From Uliginosibacterium flavum (lineage in GTDB: Bacteria > Pseudomonadota > Gammaproteobacteria > Burkholderiales > Rhodocyclaceae), in NCBI RefSeq assembly GCF_040566545.1, contig NZ_JBEWZI010000001.1, positions 248,001 to 312,000 on the forward strand: 64,000 nt of DNA, read 5' to 3'. Below, in pieces: positions 43,248 to 52,338 of the stretch (position 1 is its first letter; each line of letters opens with the position of its first letter). Below the pieces are notes generated by a model, which was not told the origin of the DNA, did no database searches, and saw only the letters and a program-made list of their open reading frames with translations. Both the position numbers and the translations under genes were made by a program.

Positions 43248-45596
43248 ATGACAGCATCCCTCCTTCGTTCCATTCAAGCCTGGCTGCGCCGCCACCCGCT
43301 GCGTGCCGCGCTGGCCGCGCTACTGACGCTGGCGCTGCTGCTCGACCAATGCTTCCCGCCCCCCATCCCGCGCGATGAACCGGGTCTGGTGGTGGTGGCC
43401 GAAGATGGCTCGCCGCTGCGCAGTTGGCCCAGTGCGGATGGCGTGTGGCGCTATCCGGTCACGCCCGAGCAGGTTTCGCCGCTGTACCTGCAAGCCCTGC
43501 TGAACTACGAAGACCGCTGGTTTTACCGTCATCCCGGCGTCAATCCGGTCGCCCTGCTGCGCGCCGCCGTACAGTGGGTGCGCCACGGGCATATCGTTTC
43601 AGGCGGCTCCACCTTGACGATGCAGGTGGCTCGCCTGATCGATCCACCGGGACGCTCCATCCCCGGCAAGTTGCGCCAGATCCTGCGTGCCTTGCAACTG
43701 GAAGCACGCCTGTCCAAACAGGAAATCCTCACGCTGTATCTGAACCACGCCCCCATGGGTGGCATCGTAGAAGGCGTGGAGATGGCCAGCCGTATGTATC
43801 TGGGCAAGCCCTCGGCTCATCTGACTCACGCCGAAGCCGCCCTGCTGGTGGTGCTGCCGCAGGCGCCCTCGCGTCTGCGCCCGGACCGGGCCGCCTCCCG
43901 CGCCCAACTGGCGCGCGACAAAGTGCTGCTGCGCATGGCCGAACTCGAAATCTGGGATCCGGTCACCGTCACCGACGCCCGCCTTGAGCGCGTCGGCGCC
44001 AATCCGCTGCGCCCTCAATGGCTAGCCCCGCTTGCCGCCGAGCGTCTGCGCCAGCAGGGACGCAAACAGCGCAACACCGGTAAGCTGGCGGTGCTGCGCT
44101 CCACGTTGAATCCCGAGATGCAGAGCACGCTGGAGCGCATGTTGCTGGATCGCATCGAGCAGTTGCCGCCCAAAGTCTCGATGGCCGCCATCGTGATGGA
44201 AAGCGACAGTCTGGCGATCCGTGCCTATGCCGGCTCGGCCGACTTCAGTGATGGCAAACGTTTCAACCACGTCGACATGGTGCGCGGCGTACGCTCACCG
44301 GGCTCCACGCTCAAACCCTTCCTGTACGCGCTGGCGCTGGACGAAGGCCTGATCCACTCGGAAAGCCTGCTCGCCGATGCGCCACAATCCTTCGCGGGCT
44401 ACGAGCCGGGCAATTTCCAGGCGAACTTCTCGGGCCCGGTCAGCGTCTCCGAGGCCTTGCAGCGCTCGCTGAATGTTCCGGCGGTCGACCTGCTCGACCG
44501 TCTCGGCCCGCAACGTTTTGCCAGCCAGCTGCGCAGCGGCGGCTTGCGTCTGCGCCTGCCGGCAGGTGGCGACCCCAATCTATCGATCATCCTCGGCGGC
44601 GCCGGCAGCACGCTGGAAGATCTGGTCGGCGCCTATCGCGCACTGGCCACCAAGGGCCTCGCTGGCGTACCGCGCCTGAGCCCGGAAGCGCCGCGCAGCG
44701 AGAACCGCATCATGAGTGAAGGCGCAGCCTTCATCGTGCGTGACATTCTGGAAAGTGGCGGCCATCCGGACCGGCCTTTTGTCGAAGACGGCGGCCGCCG
44801 CATCGCCTGGAAAACCGGTACCAGCTTCGGTTTCCGCGATGCCTGGGCGCTCGGCGTCAGCGGCCATTACACGATTGGCGTATGGATCGGCCGCCCCGAC
44901 GGCACGCCCAACCCCGGCTTCTTCGGCGCCAACGTCGCTGCGCCGCTGCTGCACGACATTGTCAGCGCCCTGCCTGCCGGCACTCCACCGCCGCGTGCCA
45001 AGCCCGCCAACGTCGGCACGGCGCAGATCTGCTGGCCCCTGGGCACGGCCGTTGATGCTACGCCTGCCGAGCTGTGTCCACACAAGCGCACAGCCTGGAC
45101 CCTGAACGGCGCAATTCCCCCCACTCTGCCCGACCGCGCCAGCGAACGCAGCCTGCGCGAGACGATCTGGCTCGATCCGGCCAGCGGCCTGCGCAGCACT
45201 CCCTTCTGTACGCGGGCCGCCATCCAGCGCGAAATCGCCCACTGGCCGACTTACCTTGAACCCTGGATCAGCGCAGATGAGCTGGCCCGCCTCAATCCCG
45301 CCTGGCTGCCCGACTGCCCGCACAACGAAGCCAATACCGGCAGCCTCAAGCTGCAAGGCATTGCCCGGGATGCGCAGATTCGCCCCTCACCCGGCAAAAA
45401 TGTGGCACAGATTGACCTGCGCGCCGCAGGTGGTACGGGGACGCTGTACTGGCTGCTGGACGGCAAACTGCTGCGCGCCGCGGCAGCCGATCAAGGCCAG
45501 CGCATCGAGCTGCGCGAGAATGGCGAACACAATGTCACGGTAATGGACGCGCAAGGGCACTACGCCAGCGCGCGTTTCATGGTGAAGGGGTTTTGA
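43248..45596 (+). CDS. pbpC: Penicillin-binding protein 1C
   Basis: The 782-residue bifunctional protein has an N-terminal anchor, a GT51 glycosyltransferase domain with Glu88 in LLNYEDRWFYRHPGVNP and GGSTLTMQVARLIDPP, a transpeptidase domain with Ser353-x2-Lys356 (RSPGSTLKPFLYAL), Ser405-Leu-Asn407 and Lys520-Thr-Gly (AWKTGTSFGF), and the PBP1C-specific C-terminal domain ending near HYASARFMVKGF. It polymerises and crosslinks peptidoglycan, although E. coli PBP1C is a poor transpeptidase. A strong terminator lies directly before the ATG and no good ribosome site is visible. Confidence 0.95.
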   Translation: MTASLLRSIQAWLRRHPLRAALAALLTLALLLDQCFPPPIPRDEPGLVVVAEDGSPLRSWPSADGVWRYPVTPEQVSPLYLQALLNYEDRWFYRHPGVNPVALLRAAVQWVRHGHIVSGGSTLTMQVARLIDPPGRSIPGKLRQILRALQLEARLSKQEILTLYLNHAPMGGIVEGVEMASRMYLGKPSAHLTHAEAALLVVLPQAPSRLRPDRAASRAQLARDKVLLRMAELEIWDPVTVTDARLERVGANPLRPQWLAPLAAERLRQQGRKQRNTGKLAVLRSTLNPEMQSTLERMLLDRIEQLPPKVSMAAIVMESDSLAIRAYAGSADFSDGKRFNHVDMVRGVRSPGSTLKPFLYALALDEGLIHSESLLADAPQSFAGYEPGNFQANFSGPVSVSEALQRSLNVPAVDLLDRLGPQRFASQLRSGGLRLRLPAGGDPNLSIILGGAGSTLEDLVGAYRALATKGLAGVPRLSPEAPRSENRIMSEGAAFIVRDILESGGHPDRPFVEDGGRRIAWKTGTSFGFRDAWALGVSGHYTIGVWIGRPDGTPNPGFFGANVAAPLLHDIVSALPAGTPPPRAKPANVGTAQICWPLGTAVDATPAELCPHKRTAWTLNGAIPPTLPDRASERSLRETIWLDPASGLRSTPFCTRAAIQREIAHWPTYLEPWISADELARLNPAWLPDCPHNEANTGSLKLQGIARDAQIRPSPGKNVAQIDLRAAGGTGTLYWLLDGKLLRAAAADQGQRIELRENGEHNVTVMDAQGHYASARFMVKGF

Positions 45597-45600
45597 GAGA

Positions 45601-45720
45601 GCAGGCTGAAGAGCCGCACCGGGCAACCATCACCAAGCAGCCTGTCCGTACAGCCACATCCAGCGGGCATCTACAGGCTGGCATGCTGCAAAGCCACGCT
45701 GCTCGAGGCTCTTCAGGCAG
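45601..45720. repeat. Intergenic repeat with inverted ends
   Basis: GCAGGCTGAAGAGCCGCACC at the left and GGCTCTTCAGGCAG at the right form inverted ends around a ~90-base centre. The centre has CAAGCAGCCTGTCCGTACAG, which resembles CAAGCACCCTGCCCGCACAG at 57275-57300 and CAAGCACCCTACCCGCACGA near 62671. Confidence 0.65.
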
Positions 45721-45721
45721 A

Positions 45722-46546
45722 CTACATCAGCAGCTCGGTTGCAGCCGGTAAATCCTTGCAGGACTCGATGCGCCACAAGGCATCCGCGCGCTCCAGCGAC
45801 AGGCGCGCCAGCACGGCCTCATCCAGCTCGTCTGCAATCTGCTCGGGCGTCTCGCCATTGTCCAGGCGCTGGGCAATCTGCGTGGATAGATGCACGACGG
45901 CCGCCAGCAAGCCAGCCGCCGGATTGAGCGGCTCAACATACCAGCGCAAGGCATTCTGGATTTCCGGCGGGAAGTTCCAGTGCAATGCCAGTTCAGATCC
46001 GACCTCACAGTGATCCACTTCGATCAGCGAACGCTCCACCTTGAGCATTTCCAGCCCGGTCGGCGCATGAGCACGCTCCAGCTGCTTGGCAACGCCGGGG
46101 TGGGCCAGGTGAATGATGAGCTGACCGACGCGATGCATCAGACCAGCCGTATAGGCAAATTCGGGATTCACGCCTTCGCGCTTGCCCATCACCCGGGCAA
46201 CGCTCGCGCTGATCATGGCGTGGCGCCAGAAAACCTTCATGTCCACGCCTTCGACTTTGGCAAAAGTGCGCGACATGCCGGAGGCAATCACGATCGAACG
46301 CAGAGCCGACAGGCCGATCATGGTGACAGCCTGGTCGATGGCGCCGATCTTCTTGCTCGCCCCGTAGGCGCTGGAGTTGGCCATGGCCAGCACCCGCGCC
46401 GACAGAGATTGATCCTGCTTGACCTGCGCCACCAGCGAGCCGATATCGACGTCGTCCTTGCAGAGGGATGCAATCAGATCCTGCACCACGCGCGGCATGC
46501 TGGGCAGACGCGGCAGGTTGGCGAAGAGTTTTTCGAGCGGGCTCAT
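45722..46546 (-). CDS. HDOD domain signalling protein
   Basis: The 274-residue protein consists almost wholly of an HDOD domain: LPRLPSMPRVVQDLIASLCK, LVAQVKQDQSLSARVLAMAN, ITMIGLSALRSIV-like region (AVTMIGLSALRSIVIASGMS), AYTAGLMHRVGQLIIHLAHP and DHCEVGSELALHWNFP. The expected His-Asp catalytic pair of HD phosphodiesterases is not intact (GLMHRVG where HD proteins have HDIG), so it is likely a protein-interaction module in signalling. The start at 46546 follows a weak ribosome site; a 46-codon extension is rejected. Confidence 0.87.
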   Translation of the reverse strand: MSPLEKLFANLPRLPSMPRVVQDLIASLCKDDVDIGSLVAQVKQDQSLSARVLAMANSSAYGASKKIGAIDQAVTMIGLSALRSIVIASGMSRTFAKVEGVDMKVFWRHAMISASVARVMGKREGVNPEFAYTAGLMHRVGQLIIHLAHPGVAKQLERAHAPTGLEMLKVERSLIEVDHCEVGSELALHWNFPPEIQNALRWYVEPLNPAAGLLAAVVHLSTQIAQRLDNGETPEQIADELDEAVLARLSLERADALWRIESCKDLPAATELLM

Positions 46547-46589
46547 GGCAGCATCCTTTGTTGATGACGGCTGCCTGTATTTACGGCCT

Positions 46590-48116
46590 TCAGCGCGGCT
46601 TACTTGATAGCTGTGCGGTCTGCCGGGGCTGCACGAACACCTCCATCCGACGCCGAGCCTCTTCAGCCGCCACTTCGACGCCATCGTGATACAGCAAGCT
46701 CACCTCCAGCGGCCCGTTGCCAATCGAGCGCTGGGCAACATTATCCGGACTGATCGTGACGCGTCCGAGCATGCGCGAAGTTGGCCAGTTCAAGTCGCCA
46801 TAAACCAGATACACCAGCTTCGAGCAGAAGATACGATCCGTACTTTCGACATCAAAATTGAAATCGTAGGCCTTGCCCACATGGCTCAAGGATTGCAACA
46901 CGAGCCTGGCGCGCTCGGCGCCCGTCAGGGCAGCGTGGTGCAACACCGCCACATCGTCGACGTTGAGAAAGTGACTGGCGGTATTCATCTCGACACCTGA
47001 ACGCAGCGCCTCGACCACCCCGCGGCCCTCGCGTACCTGTTGCTGATACGGGCGTACCTGAGGATGTTCCCAAATGCCCAGATCGCGCAATTCACCTTCG
47101 GTGCCAACCCAGATCGCGGCATGCCCCCAATGGCCGGGGATGAAATTATCGGTCAGACGAAACGGGGTTTTTTCGAGCAGGATATCGCCGGCAATCAGGC
47201 GCTGCGCCAATCGCGCTTGTACTTCTGGGCGCTTGTCGAGCTTGCCACGGCGCGTCTCGACCAGACCGACCGTATTACCGAACACCAGGCTGGACAGGTT
47301 GCTGCTTTCACGCCCCACACCCCGCACAGAATCCAGCGTAATCAGGCCGAACAGCTCGACATGACGACCAAAATAACGCACGGCAGACGCAGTACGCACC
47401 ATTTTCAGGGACGGGCTCTGCTCAATCAGTTGCAGCGCATAAGCATGCCCCTCCAGCGTGGAAGCCCCTTGTGCACGGACCTGCTCGTACCAGGTGATGC
47501 CACGACGCACCCGGCGACGCTTGTCGGCTGAGGTGAAGCTTTCCGCGATCGCATTAAGCTCGCCGGATTTGCGTGCCAGCAAATTGTCGCTCTGGTTGAG
47601 CTGATTACGCAGTGCCGCGTTGTCGCGATAAAGAGAAATCGCCGTCAGGTAATTGTCGTAAAGGAGCAAGGCCGCCGACAGCGACATGCTGATGCCTGCC
47701 GTACGCAAATCAGCCTCGGCTCGCTCGCTCGGCGTCTCCACATTCAGCCAGCATTCATGCGACTGCGCGATCTGCAGCAAAGCCGCACGCTGGCCCAGCA
47801 ACTCCGCCGATCCATCATTGAGGCGTTGCATGTCACGCCCGGAGAAGGGCTCGCTGCGCTTCATCTTGTCCTGCAAATACGTATACAGGCTGATTGCGCG
47901 TGCGCGCATCGCCAACGTCTCCTCGGCCAGTTGCGTGTAAGCCAGCAGCTCGGTCTGCATGGCGCTCTGACGCTGCTCCAGCGACCCGGCAGAGTGACTG
48001 GCACGCAAATGCGCCTGACATGTTTGCGAAGCGGCAGCGGGCACAAGGGCATACGCAAAATTGCTCAACACCAACAAGACTGAACACGAAACGATGCGGG
48101 ACAGACGGAGGGCCAT
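46590..48116 (-). CDS. YiiX/C92-like permuted NlpC/P60 peptidase with helical N-terminus
   Basis: The 508-residue protein has a signal peptide (MALRLSRIVSCSVLLVLSNF to ALVPAAA), a long helical region to about residue 205, and a C-terminal permuted papain-like domain with His332 in IPGHWGHAAIWVG and Cys431 in DRIFCSKLVYLVYGDL. The His-before-Cys order is typical of the YaeF/YiiX (C92) group, thought to act on peptidoglycan or lipids. GGAG lies 8 bases before the ATG. It is followed after 43 bases by the HDOD gene. Substrate unknown. Confidence 0.82.
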   Translation of the reverse strand: MALRLSRIVSCSVLLVLSNFAYALVPAAASQTCQAHLRASHSAGSLEQRQSAMQTELLAYTQLAEETLAMRARAISLYTYLQDKMKRSEPFSGRDMQRLNDGSAELLGQRAALLQIAQSHECWLNVETPSERAEADLRTAGISMSLSAALLLYDNYLTAISLYRDNAALRNQLNQSDNLLARKSGELNAIAESFTSADKRRRVRRGITWYEQVRAQGASTLEGHAYALQLIEQSPSLKMVRTASAVRYFGRHVELFGLITLDSVRGVGRESSNLSSLVFGNTVGLVETRRGKLDKRPEVQARLAQRLIAGDILLEKTPFRLTDNFIPGHWGHAAIWVGTEGELRDLGIWEHPQVRPYQQQVREGRGVVEALRSGVEMNTASHFLNVDDVAVLHHAALTGAERARLVLQSLSHVGKAYDFNFDVESTDRIFCSKLVYLVYGDLNWPTSRMLGRVTISPDNVAQRSIGNGPLEVSLLYHDGVEVAAEEARRRMEVFVQPRQTAQLSSKPR

Positions 48117-48209
48117 GGTCAAACTCCAGAAAATATTCGCAAATTGTGACACAGGACACAGACACCCTCGGCCTGCGGATCGCCATCAGGGCAGCGTGAA
48201 GCAGACAAC

Positions 48210-48233
48210 AAAAAAGGACGCCGCAGCGCCCTT
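48210..48233 (-). terminator. Rho-independent terminator of pnp
   Basis: On the minus strand AAGGGCGC-TGCG-GCGTCCTT followed by a T-run lies 22 bases past the pnp stop. Confidence 0.88.
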
Positions 48234-48255
48234 CTTTGTTTATCCTCTTGCCAGC

Positions 48256-50373
48256 TTACTCAGCCGCCGGTGCTGCAGGCGCTTCGTCGTCCAGCAAAGC
48301 CTTCATCGACAGTTTGACCTTGCCGCGATCATCGGTCTCGAGCACTTTGACGCGCACGACCTGACCTTCTTTGAGGTAGTCGCTCACGTTATTGACGCGC
48401 TCTTTGGCGATTTGCGACACATGCAGTAAGCCATCACGGCCCGGCATGATGTTCACGATTGCGCCGAAATCCAGAATGCGCAGGACCGGGCCTTCGTAGA
48501 TCTTGCCGATTTCAACATCAGCCGTAATCATGTCGATACGACGACGGGCTTCGTCAGATTTGTTCTGATCGCTCGACGAAATCGTCACGGTACCGTCATC
48601 CTTGATGTCGATGACGCAGCCGGTTTCTTCGGTCAGCGCACGAATCACGGCGCCGCCCTTGCCGATCACATCACGGATCTTCTCGGGATTGATCTTGAAC
48701 GAGCTCATGCGCGGAGCAAAGGCTGACAGCTCAGCCGGTGCAGCACCCACACTCTTCTCCATCAGCGCCAGAATGTGCAAACGGCCTTCCTTGGCTTGAT
48801 CCAGCGCCTTGTTCATGATGGCCGGGCTGATCGAGTCGATCTTCAAGTCCATTTGCAGCGCGGTAATACCGTTGGTGGTGCCGGCAACCTTGAAGTCCAT
48901 GTCGCCCAAGTGATCTTCGTCACCCAGGATGTCGGTCAGCACAGCAAAACGGCCGCCGTCCTTGATCAGGCCCATAGCGATACCCGCCACTGGCGCTTTC
49001 AAAGGCACACCTGCGTCCATCAGCGCCAGCGAACCGCCGCAAACGGAAGCCATCGACGAGGAACCGTTGGACTCCATGATCTCGGACACGACGCGGATGG
49101 TGTAACCAAACTCGGCAGCGCTCGGCAGCACGGCAGCCAGCGCACGCTTGGCCAGACGGCCGTGACCGATTTCGCGGCGCTTGGGCGAACCCACACGGCC
49201 GGTTTCACCGACGGAGTACGGAGGGAAGTTGTAATGGAGCATGTAACGCTCTTTGTACTCACCAGCGATGGCATCGATGATCTGCTCGTCGCGGCCAGTG
49301 CCCAGGGTGGTCACAACCAGCGCCTGGGTTTCGCCACGGGTAAACAGCGCCGAGCCATGGGTGCGCGGCAGCACGCCGGTGCGGATGTCGATCTGACGCA
49401 CGGTACGGGTGTCACGACCATCAATACGCGGCTGACCATCCAGAATCCGGTTGCGGACAATTGCGGATTCCAGATCGAAGAGCACGTTCTTGACGTCGGT
49501 ATAGGTCGGAGCGCCTTCTTCGCCGGTGACGAGAGCAGCAACAGCCTTCTTCATCACGTCCTTGAGCAAACCGCTACGCACGGACTTGCTGGTGGTGCCG
49601 AAAGCGGCTTCCAGATCAGCTTGAGCGACGTCCTTGACCTTGGCGATCAGGGCTTCGTTCTTCGGCGCTGCGACAAACTCGATTTCCGGCTTGCCAGCTT
49701 GCTCCACAAGCTCGTTGATCGCCTGAATGGCGATCTGAATCTGCTGGTGACCATACACGACGGCGCCGAGCATGATTTCTTCGGACAGCTGATCGGCTTC
49801 GGATTCAACCATCAGCACACCGACTTCGGTACCCGCCACCACCAGATTCATCTGGCTCTCAGCCAGCTGAGTCGTGGTCGGGTTGAGGATGTACTGACCA
49901 TCGATGTAACCCACGCGAGCTGCGCCGATCGGGCCGTTGAAAGGCACGCCGGAAATAGCCAGAGCAGCCGAAGCAGCGATCATCGCCGGGATGTCGCCAT
50001 CCACTTCAGGGTTCTGCGACAGCACGGTCGCCACAATCTGAACTTCGTTGTAATAGCCATCAGGGAAGAGCGGGCGGATCGGACGGTCGATCAGACGCGA
50101 AGTCAGCGTCTCCTTCTCGGTCGGACGACCTTCGCGCTTGAAGAAGCCACCCGGGATACGACCCGCAGCATAGAACTTCTCCATGTAATCCACGGTCAGC
50201 GGAAAAAAGTCCTGACCGAGTTTGGCGTCTTTGGCGGCGACGACGGTGGCAAGCACCACGGTGTCGTCGATGGTGCAGATGACAGCACCGTGAGCCTGGC
50301 GAGCAATCTCACCGGTCTCAAGGGTCACGGTATGCTGTCCGTACTGAAAGCTTTTTTTGATAGCGATAGGCAC
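48256..50373 (-). CDS. pnp: Polyribonucleotide nucleotidyltransferase
   Basis: PNPase degrades RNA phosphorolytically from the 3' end. The 705 residues show two RNase PH domains (GQDFFPLTVDYMEKFYAAGR; ALVVTTLGTGRDEQIIDAIA; VCGGSLALMDAGVPLKAPVA), the KH domain with VIGKGGAVIRAL, and the S1 domain DFGAIVNIMPGRDGLLHVSQ. A GGATAA-type sequence before the ATG is weak. The order rpsO-pnp and two hairpins in between match the E. coli layout, where the hairpins serve as terminator and RNase III site. A long open frame on the opposite strand is a shadow. Confidence 0.98.
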   Translation of the reverse strand: MPIAIKKSFQYGQHTVTLETGEIARQAHGAVICTIDDTVVLATVVAAKDAKLGQDFFPLTVDYMEKFYAAGRIPGGFFKREGRPTEKETLTSRLIDRPIRPLFPDGYYNEVQIVATVLSQNPEVDGDIPAMIAASAALAISGVPFNGPIGAARVGYIDGQYILNPTTTQLAESQMNLVVAGTEVGVLMVESEADQLSEEIMLGAVVYGHQQIQIAIQAINELVEQAGKPEIEFVAAPKNEALIAKVKDVAQADLEAAFGTTSKSVRSGLLKDVMKKAVAALVTGEEGAPTYTDVKNVLFDLESAIVRNRILDGQPRIDGRDTRTVRQIDIRTGVLPRTHGSALFTRGETQALVVTTLGTGRDEQIIDAIAGEYKERYMLHYNFPPYSVGETGRVGSPKRREIGHGRLAKRALAAVLPSAAEFGYTIRVVSEIMESNGSSSMASVCGGSLALMDAGVPLKAPVAGIAMGLIKDGGRFAVLTDILGDEDHLGDMDFKVAGTTNGITALQMDLKIDSISPAIMNKALDQAKEGRLHILALMEKSVGAAPAELSAFAPRMSSFKINPEKIRDVIGKGGAVIRALTEETGCVIDIKDDGTVTISSSDQNKSDEARRRIDMITADVEIGKIYEGPVLRILDFGAIVNIMPGRDGLLHVSQIAKERVNNVSDYLKEGQVVRVKVLETDDRGKVKLSMKALLDDEAPAAPAAE

Positions 50374-50507
50374 GAAATTATCCTTTCTGGATGCGCTTCA
50401 CATGAAGCGCAAAAGACAGTTTCCCGGCTGCATCATGCAGCGGGCAAGGCGGGCACAACGAATAAAACGGATCTCGCAGCATTGCGTACGTATAACGCAC
50501 ACAAAAC

Positions 50508-50543
50508 AAAGCCGGCGAAGCCCCACAGGCCGGCGCCGGCTTT
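50508..50543 (-). terminator. rpsO-pnp intergenic hairpin (partial terminator)
   Basis: AAAGCCGGCG / CGCCGGCTTT with a 16-nt loop, followed by GTTTTGTG on the minus strand, lies between rpsO and pnp. Confidence 0.75.
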
Positions 50544-50552
50544 GCTGATCTC

Positions 50553-50573
50553 AGCGCGGGACACTCCCGCGCT
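50553..50573 (-). promoter_or_regulatory. Second rpsO-pnp hairpin, possible RNA processing site
   Basis: AGCGCGGGA-CAC-TCCCGCGCT is a 9-bp perfect stem just after the rpsO stop. No T-run; RNase III or stability element is an inference from the E. coli model. Confidence 0.55.
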
Positions 50574-50594
50574 GCGAGCGAGCCCCAAACTGCA

Positions 50595-50864
50595 TTACTT
50601 ACGCAGGCCGAGACGCTCGATCAGGGCGCGATAGCCCTGAAGATTTTTGCTTTTGTAATAGTCCAGCAGCTTGCGACGAAGGCTCACCATCTTGAGCAGA
50701 CCACGGCGGGAGTGGTGATCTTTGACGTTGGCCTTGAAGTGGTCGGTCAAACCATTGATGCGGGCGGTCAGCAGTGCGACTTGGACTTCAGGAGAGCCGG
50801 TGTCGCCCGGAGCACGCTGATAGTCGGCAACGATTTGCGCCTTTTGTGCGGTAGCAATAGTCAT
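50595..50864 (-). CDS. rpsO: 30S ribosomal protein S15
   Basis: The 89-residue protein (start MTIATAQKAQIVADYQRAPG) binds 16S rRNA in the small subunit and shows the S15 signature LTARINGLTDHFKANVKDHH followed by SRRGLLKMVSLRRKLLDYYK. Length is exact for the family. It lies between truB and pnp and has its own probable promoter 41-70 bases upstream. Autoregulation by an mRNA pseudoknot is known in E. coli; I did not try to establish it here. Confidence 0.98.
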   Translation of the reverse strand: MTIATAQKAQIVADYQRAPGDTGSPEVQVALLTARINGLTDHFKANVKDHHSRRGLLKMVSLRRKLLDYYKSKNLQGYRALIERLGLRK

Positions 50865-50904
50865 TCTTGTATCTCTTCAGGTTTGTGCTTTTGGTAAGCC
50901 CGCG

Positions 50905-50934
50905 ATTGTACGGGAAACACCCCGGACAACACAA
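50905..50934 (-). promoter_or_regulatory. Probable sigma-70 promoter of rpsO
   Basis: On the minus strand TTGTGT and TACAAT are separated by 18 bases within the truB-rpsO gap. Confidence 0.45.
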
Positions 50935-50948
50935 GCGCTTCATAAATC

Positions 50949-51854
50949 TCAAACTTCCGGAAAGGCAATCAGCCGAACCGGTTTAATACATCCATCACCT
51001 TCGGTCTGCGCAAGCCCCAGAAACTCCGGCCCGTACACCCGTACTTCGCCAGTGGGCGCTGCCACTCGCACAGCCTGTCCGTGTAAAAACAAACGTCGCG
51101 TCTCCATATCCAGCTGGACGGCAGGCAGGTGCGCCAACAAAGCGTCAGGCGACGCCAACAAGGGACGGCGAGCGCCTTCGTCAATTGCCGCTATCTGCTC
51201 CAGCGTCAAAGCGTCAGCCAGCTGCAGACTGCCAATTGAAGTACGCCGCAAGGCCGTCAGATGTGCACCACACCCCAAAACCTCACCAATATCCTCGGCC
51301 AAGGTACGCACATAAGTGCCTTTGCTGCAGCGAACAATGATATCCACCTCAAAACTGCCCACCCGCGTCACATCCAGCGACCGAATCGTCACCCGGCGTG
51401 AAGCGCGTTCGATTTCGATGCCCTGACGCGCATATTCGTACAAAGCCTTGCCCTGGTGCTTGAGCGCCGAATACATCGGTGGCACCTGCTCGATCTCACC
51501 GAGAAAGCCGGCACAGGCCGCATGAACGACCGCGGCATCAACAGTAACCGGACGCTCCTCAAGCACCTCACCCTCGGCATCTCCGGTCGTGGTCGTAACC
51601 CCCAGGCGCAGGGTCGCCGCATAGGTCTTGTCAGCTTCAAGCAGACGATTCGAGAACTTCGTTGCCTCTCCGAAACACAGGGCCAACAAGCCCGTTGCCA
51701 TAGGATCCAAGGTGCCGGTATGCCCGGCCTTGGCGGCAGAAAACAAGCGTCGCGCCTTTTGCAGGGCGTCATTGGAACTCAAGCCGCCGGGCTTATCGAG
51801 CAGCAATACGCCGTCAACGATTTGCCAACGTTTGCGGACAGGGGCCTGATTCAT
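50949..51854 (-). CDS. truB: tRNA pseudouridine-55 synthase
   Basis: TruB makes pseudouridine 55 in the tRNA T-loop. The 301 residues start MNQAPVRKRWQIVDGVLLLD and contain KPGGLSSNDALQ and the catalytic Asp50 in GHTGTLDPMATGLL. CSKGTYVRTLAEDIGEVLGC and a C-terminal PUA-like segment (RLFLHGQAVRVAAPTGEVRV) follow. It overlaps rbfA by 4 bases. Complete for the family. Confidence 0.97.
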   Translation of the reverse strand: MNQAPVRKRWQIVDGVLLLDKPGGLSSNDALQKARRLFSAAKAGHTGTLDPMATGLLALCFGEATKFSNRLLEADKTYAATLRLGVTTTTGDAEGEVLEERPVTVDAAVVHAACAGFLGEIEQVPPMYSALKHQGKALYEYARQGIEIERASRRVTIRSLDVTRVGSFEVDIIVRCSKGTYVRTLAEDIGEVLGCGAHLTALRRTSIGSLQLADALTLEQIAAIDEGARRPLLASPDALLAHLPAVQLDMETRRLFLHGQAVRVAAPTGEVRVYGPEFLGLAQTEGDGCIKPVRLIAFPEV

Positions 51855-52267
51855 GCCGTTGGCGCTTGATCTGAGGTGGGTAGCTCATCCGCCTCTTCAT
51901 CGCCACGCAGAGCCTTGTCTTCCGCAACAGCTTTATCAATCAACGCGGACAAGCGACTGCCCTCGACCACAGAGTTGTCATACGCAAAATGAAGTTCCGG
52001 ACTGGTATGGATACGCACGCGCTTACCCAGTTCGCGACGCAAGAAGCCGCTGGCCCGGCGCAAACCATGCAAAATCTCATCCAGACCCTCTTCACCATAC
52101 ATCGAGGTGAAAAATATCTTGGCGTGAGCATAATCCGGCGTGAGCTCAACATCCGTCAGAGAGATGAAACCCACACGCGGATCTTTTACTTCCAAGCGGA
52201 TCAGTTCGGCCAGCTCGCGCTTGATTTGCTCGGCTACGCGAGTGCCGCGTGAAAATTCCTTGGGCAT
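51851..52267 (-). CDS. rbfA: Ribosome-binding factor A
   Basis: RbfA is a 30S maturation factor. The 138-residue reading starts MPKEFSRGTRVAEQIKRELA and contains EVKDPRVGFISLTDVELTPD, AKIFFTSMYG and RRELGKRVRIHTSPELHFAY. AGGAGG lies directly ahead of this ATG, which decides the start over one six codons upstream. The tail beyond residue ~115 is acidic. Its stop overlaps the truB start by 4 bases. Confidence 0.96.
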   Translation of the reverse strand: MPKEFSRGTRVAEQIKRELAELIRLEVKDPRVGFISLTDVELTPDYAHAKIFFTSMYGEEGLDEILHGLRRASGFLRRELGKRVRIHTSPELHFAYDNSVVEGSRLSALIDKAVAEDKALRGDEEADELPTSDQAPTA

Positions 52268-52338
52268 GACAGCCTCCTGTTTCAATGCAAACAGGCCCCG
52301 CAGGGCCCGCTTGCGTTACAGCTTGCAGCGCAACCCGA

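Noticed and set aside
48775..50634. Long open frame opposite pnp
   Set aside because: It is the antisense shadow of a GC-rich essential gene; composition and lack of family features argue against coding. The same holds for long frames opposite purB, infB, eno and pyrG.
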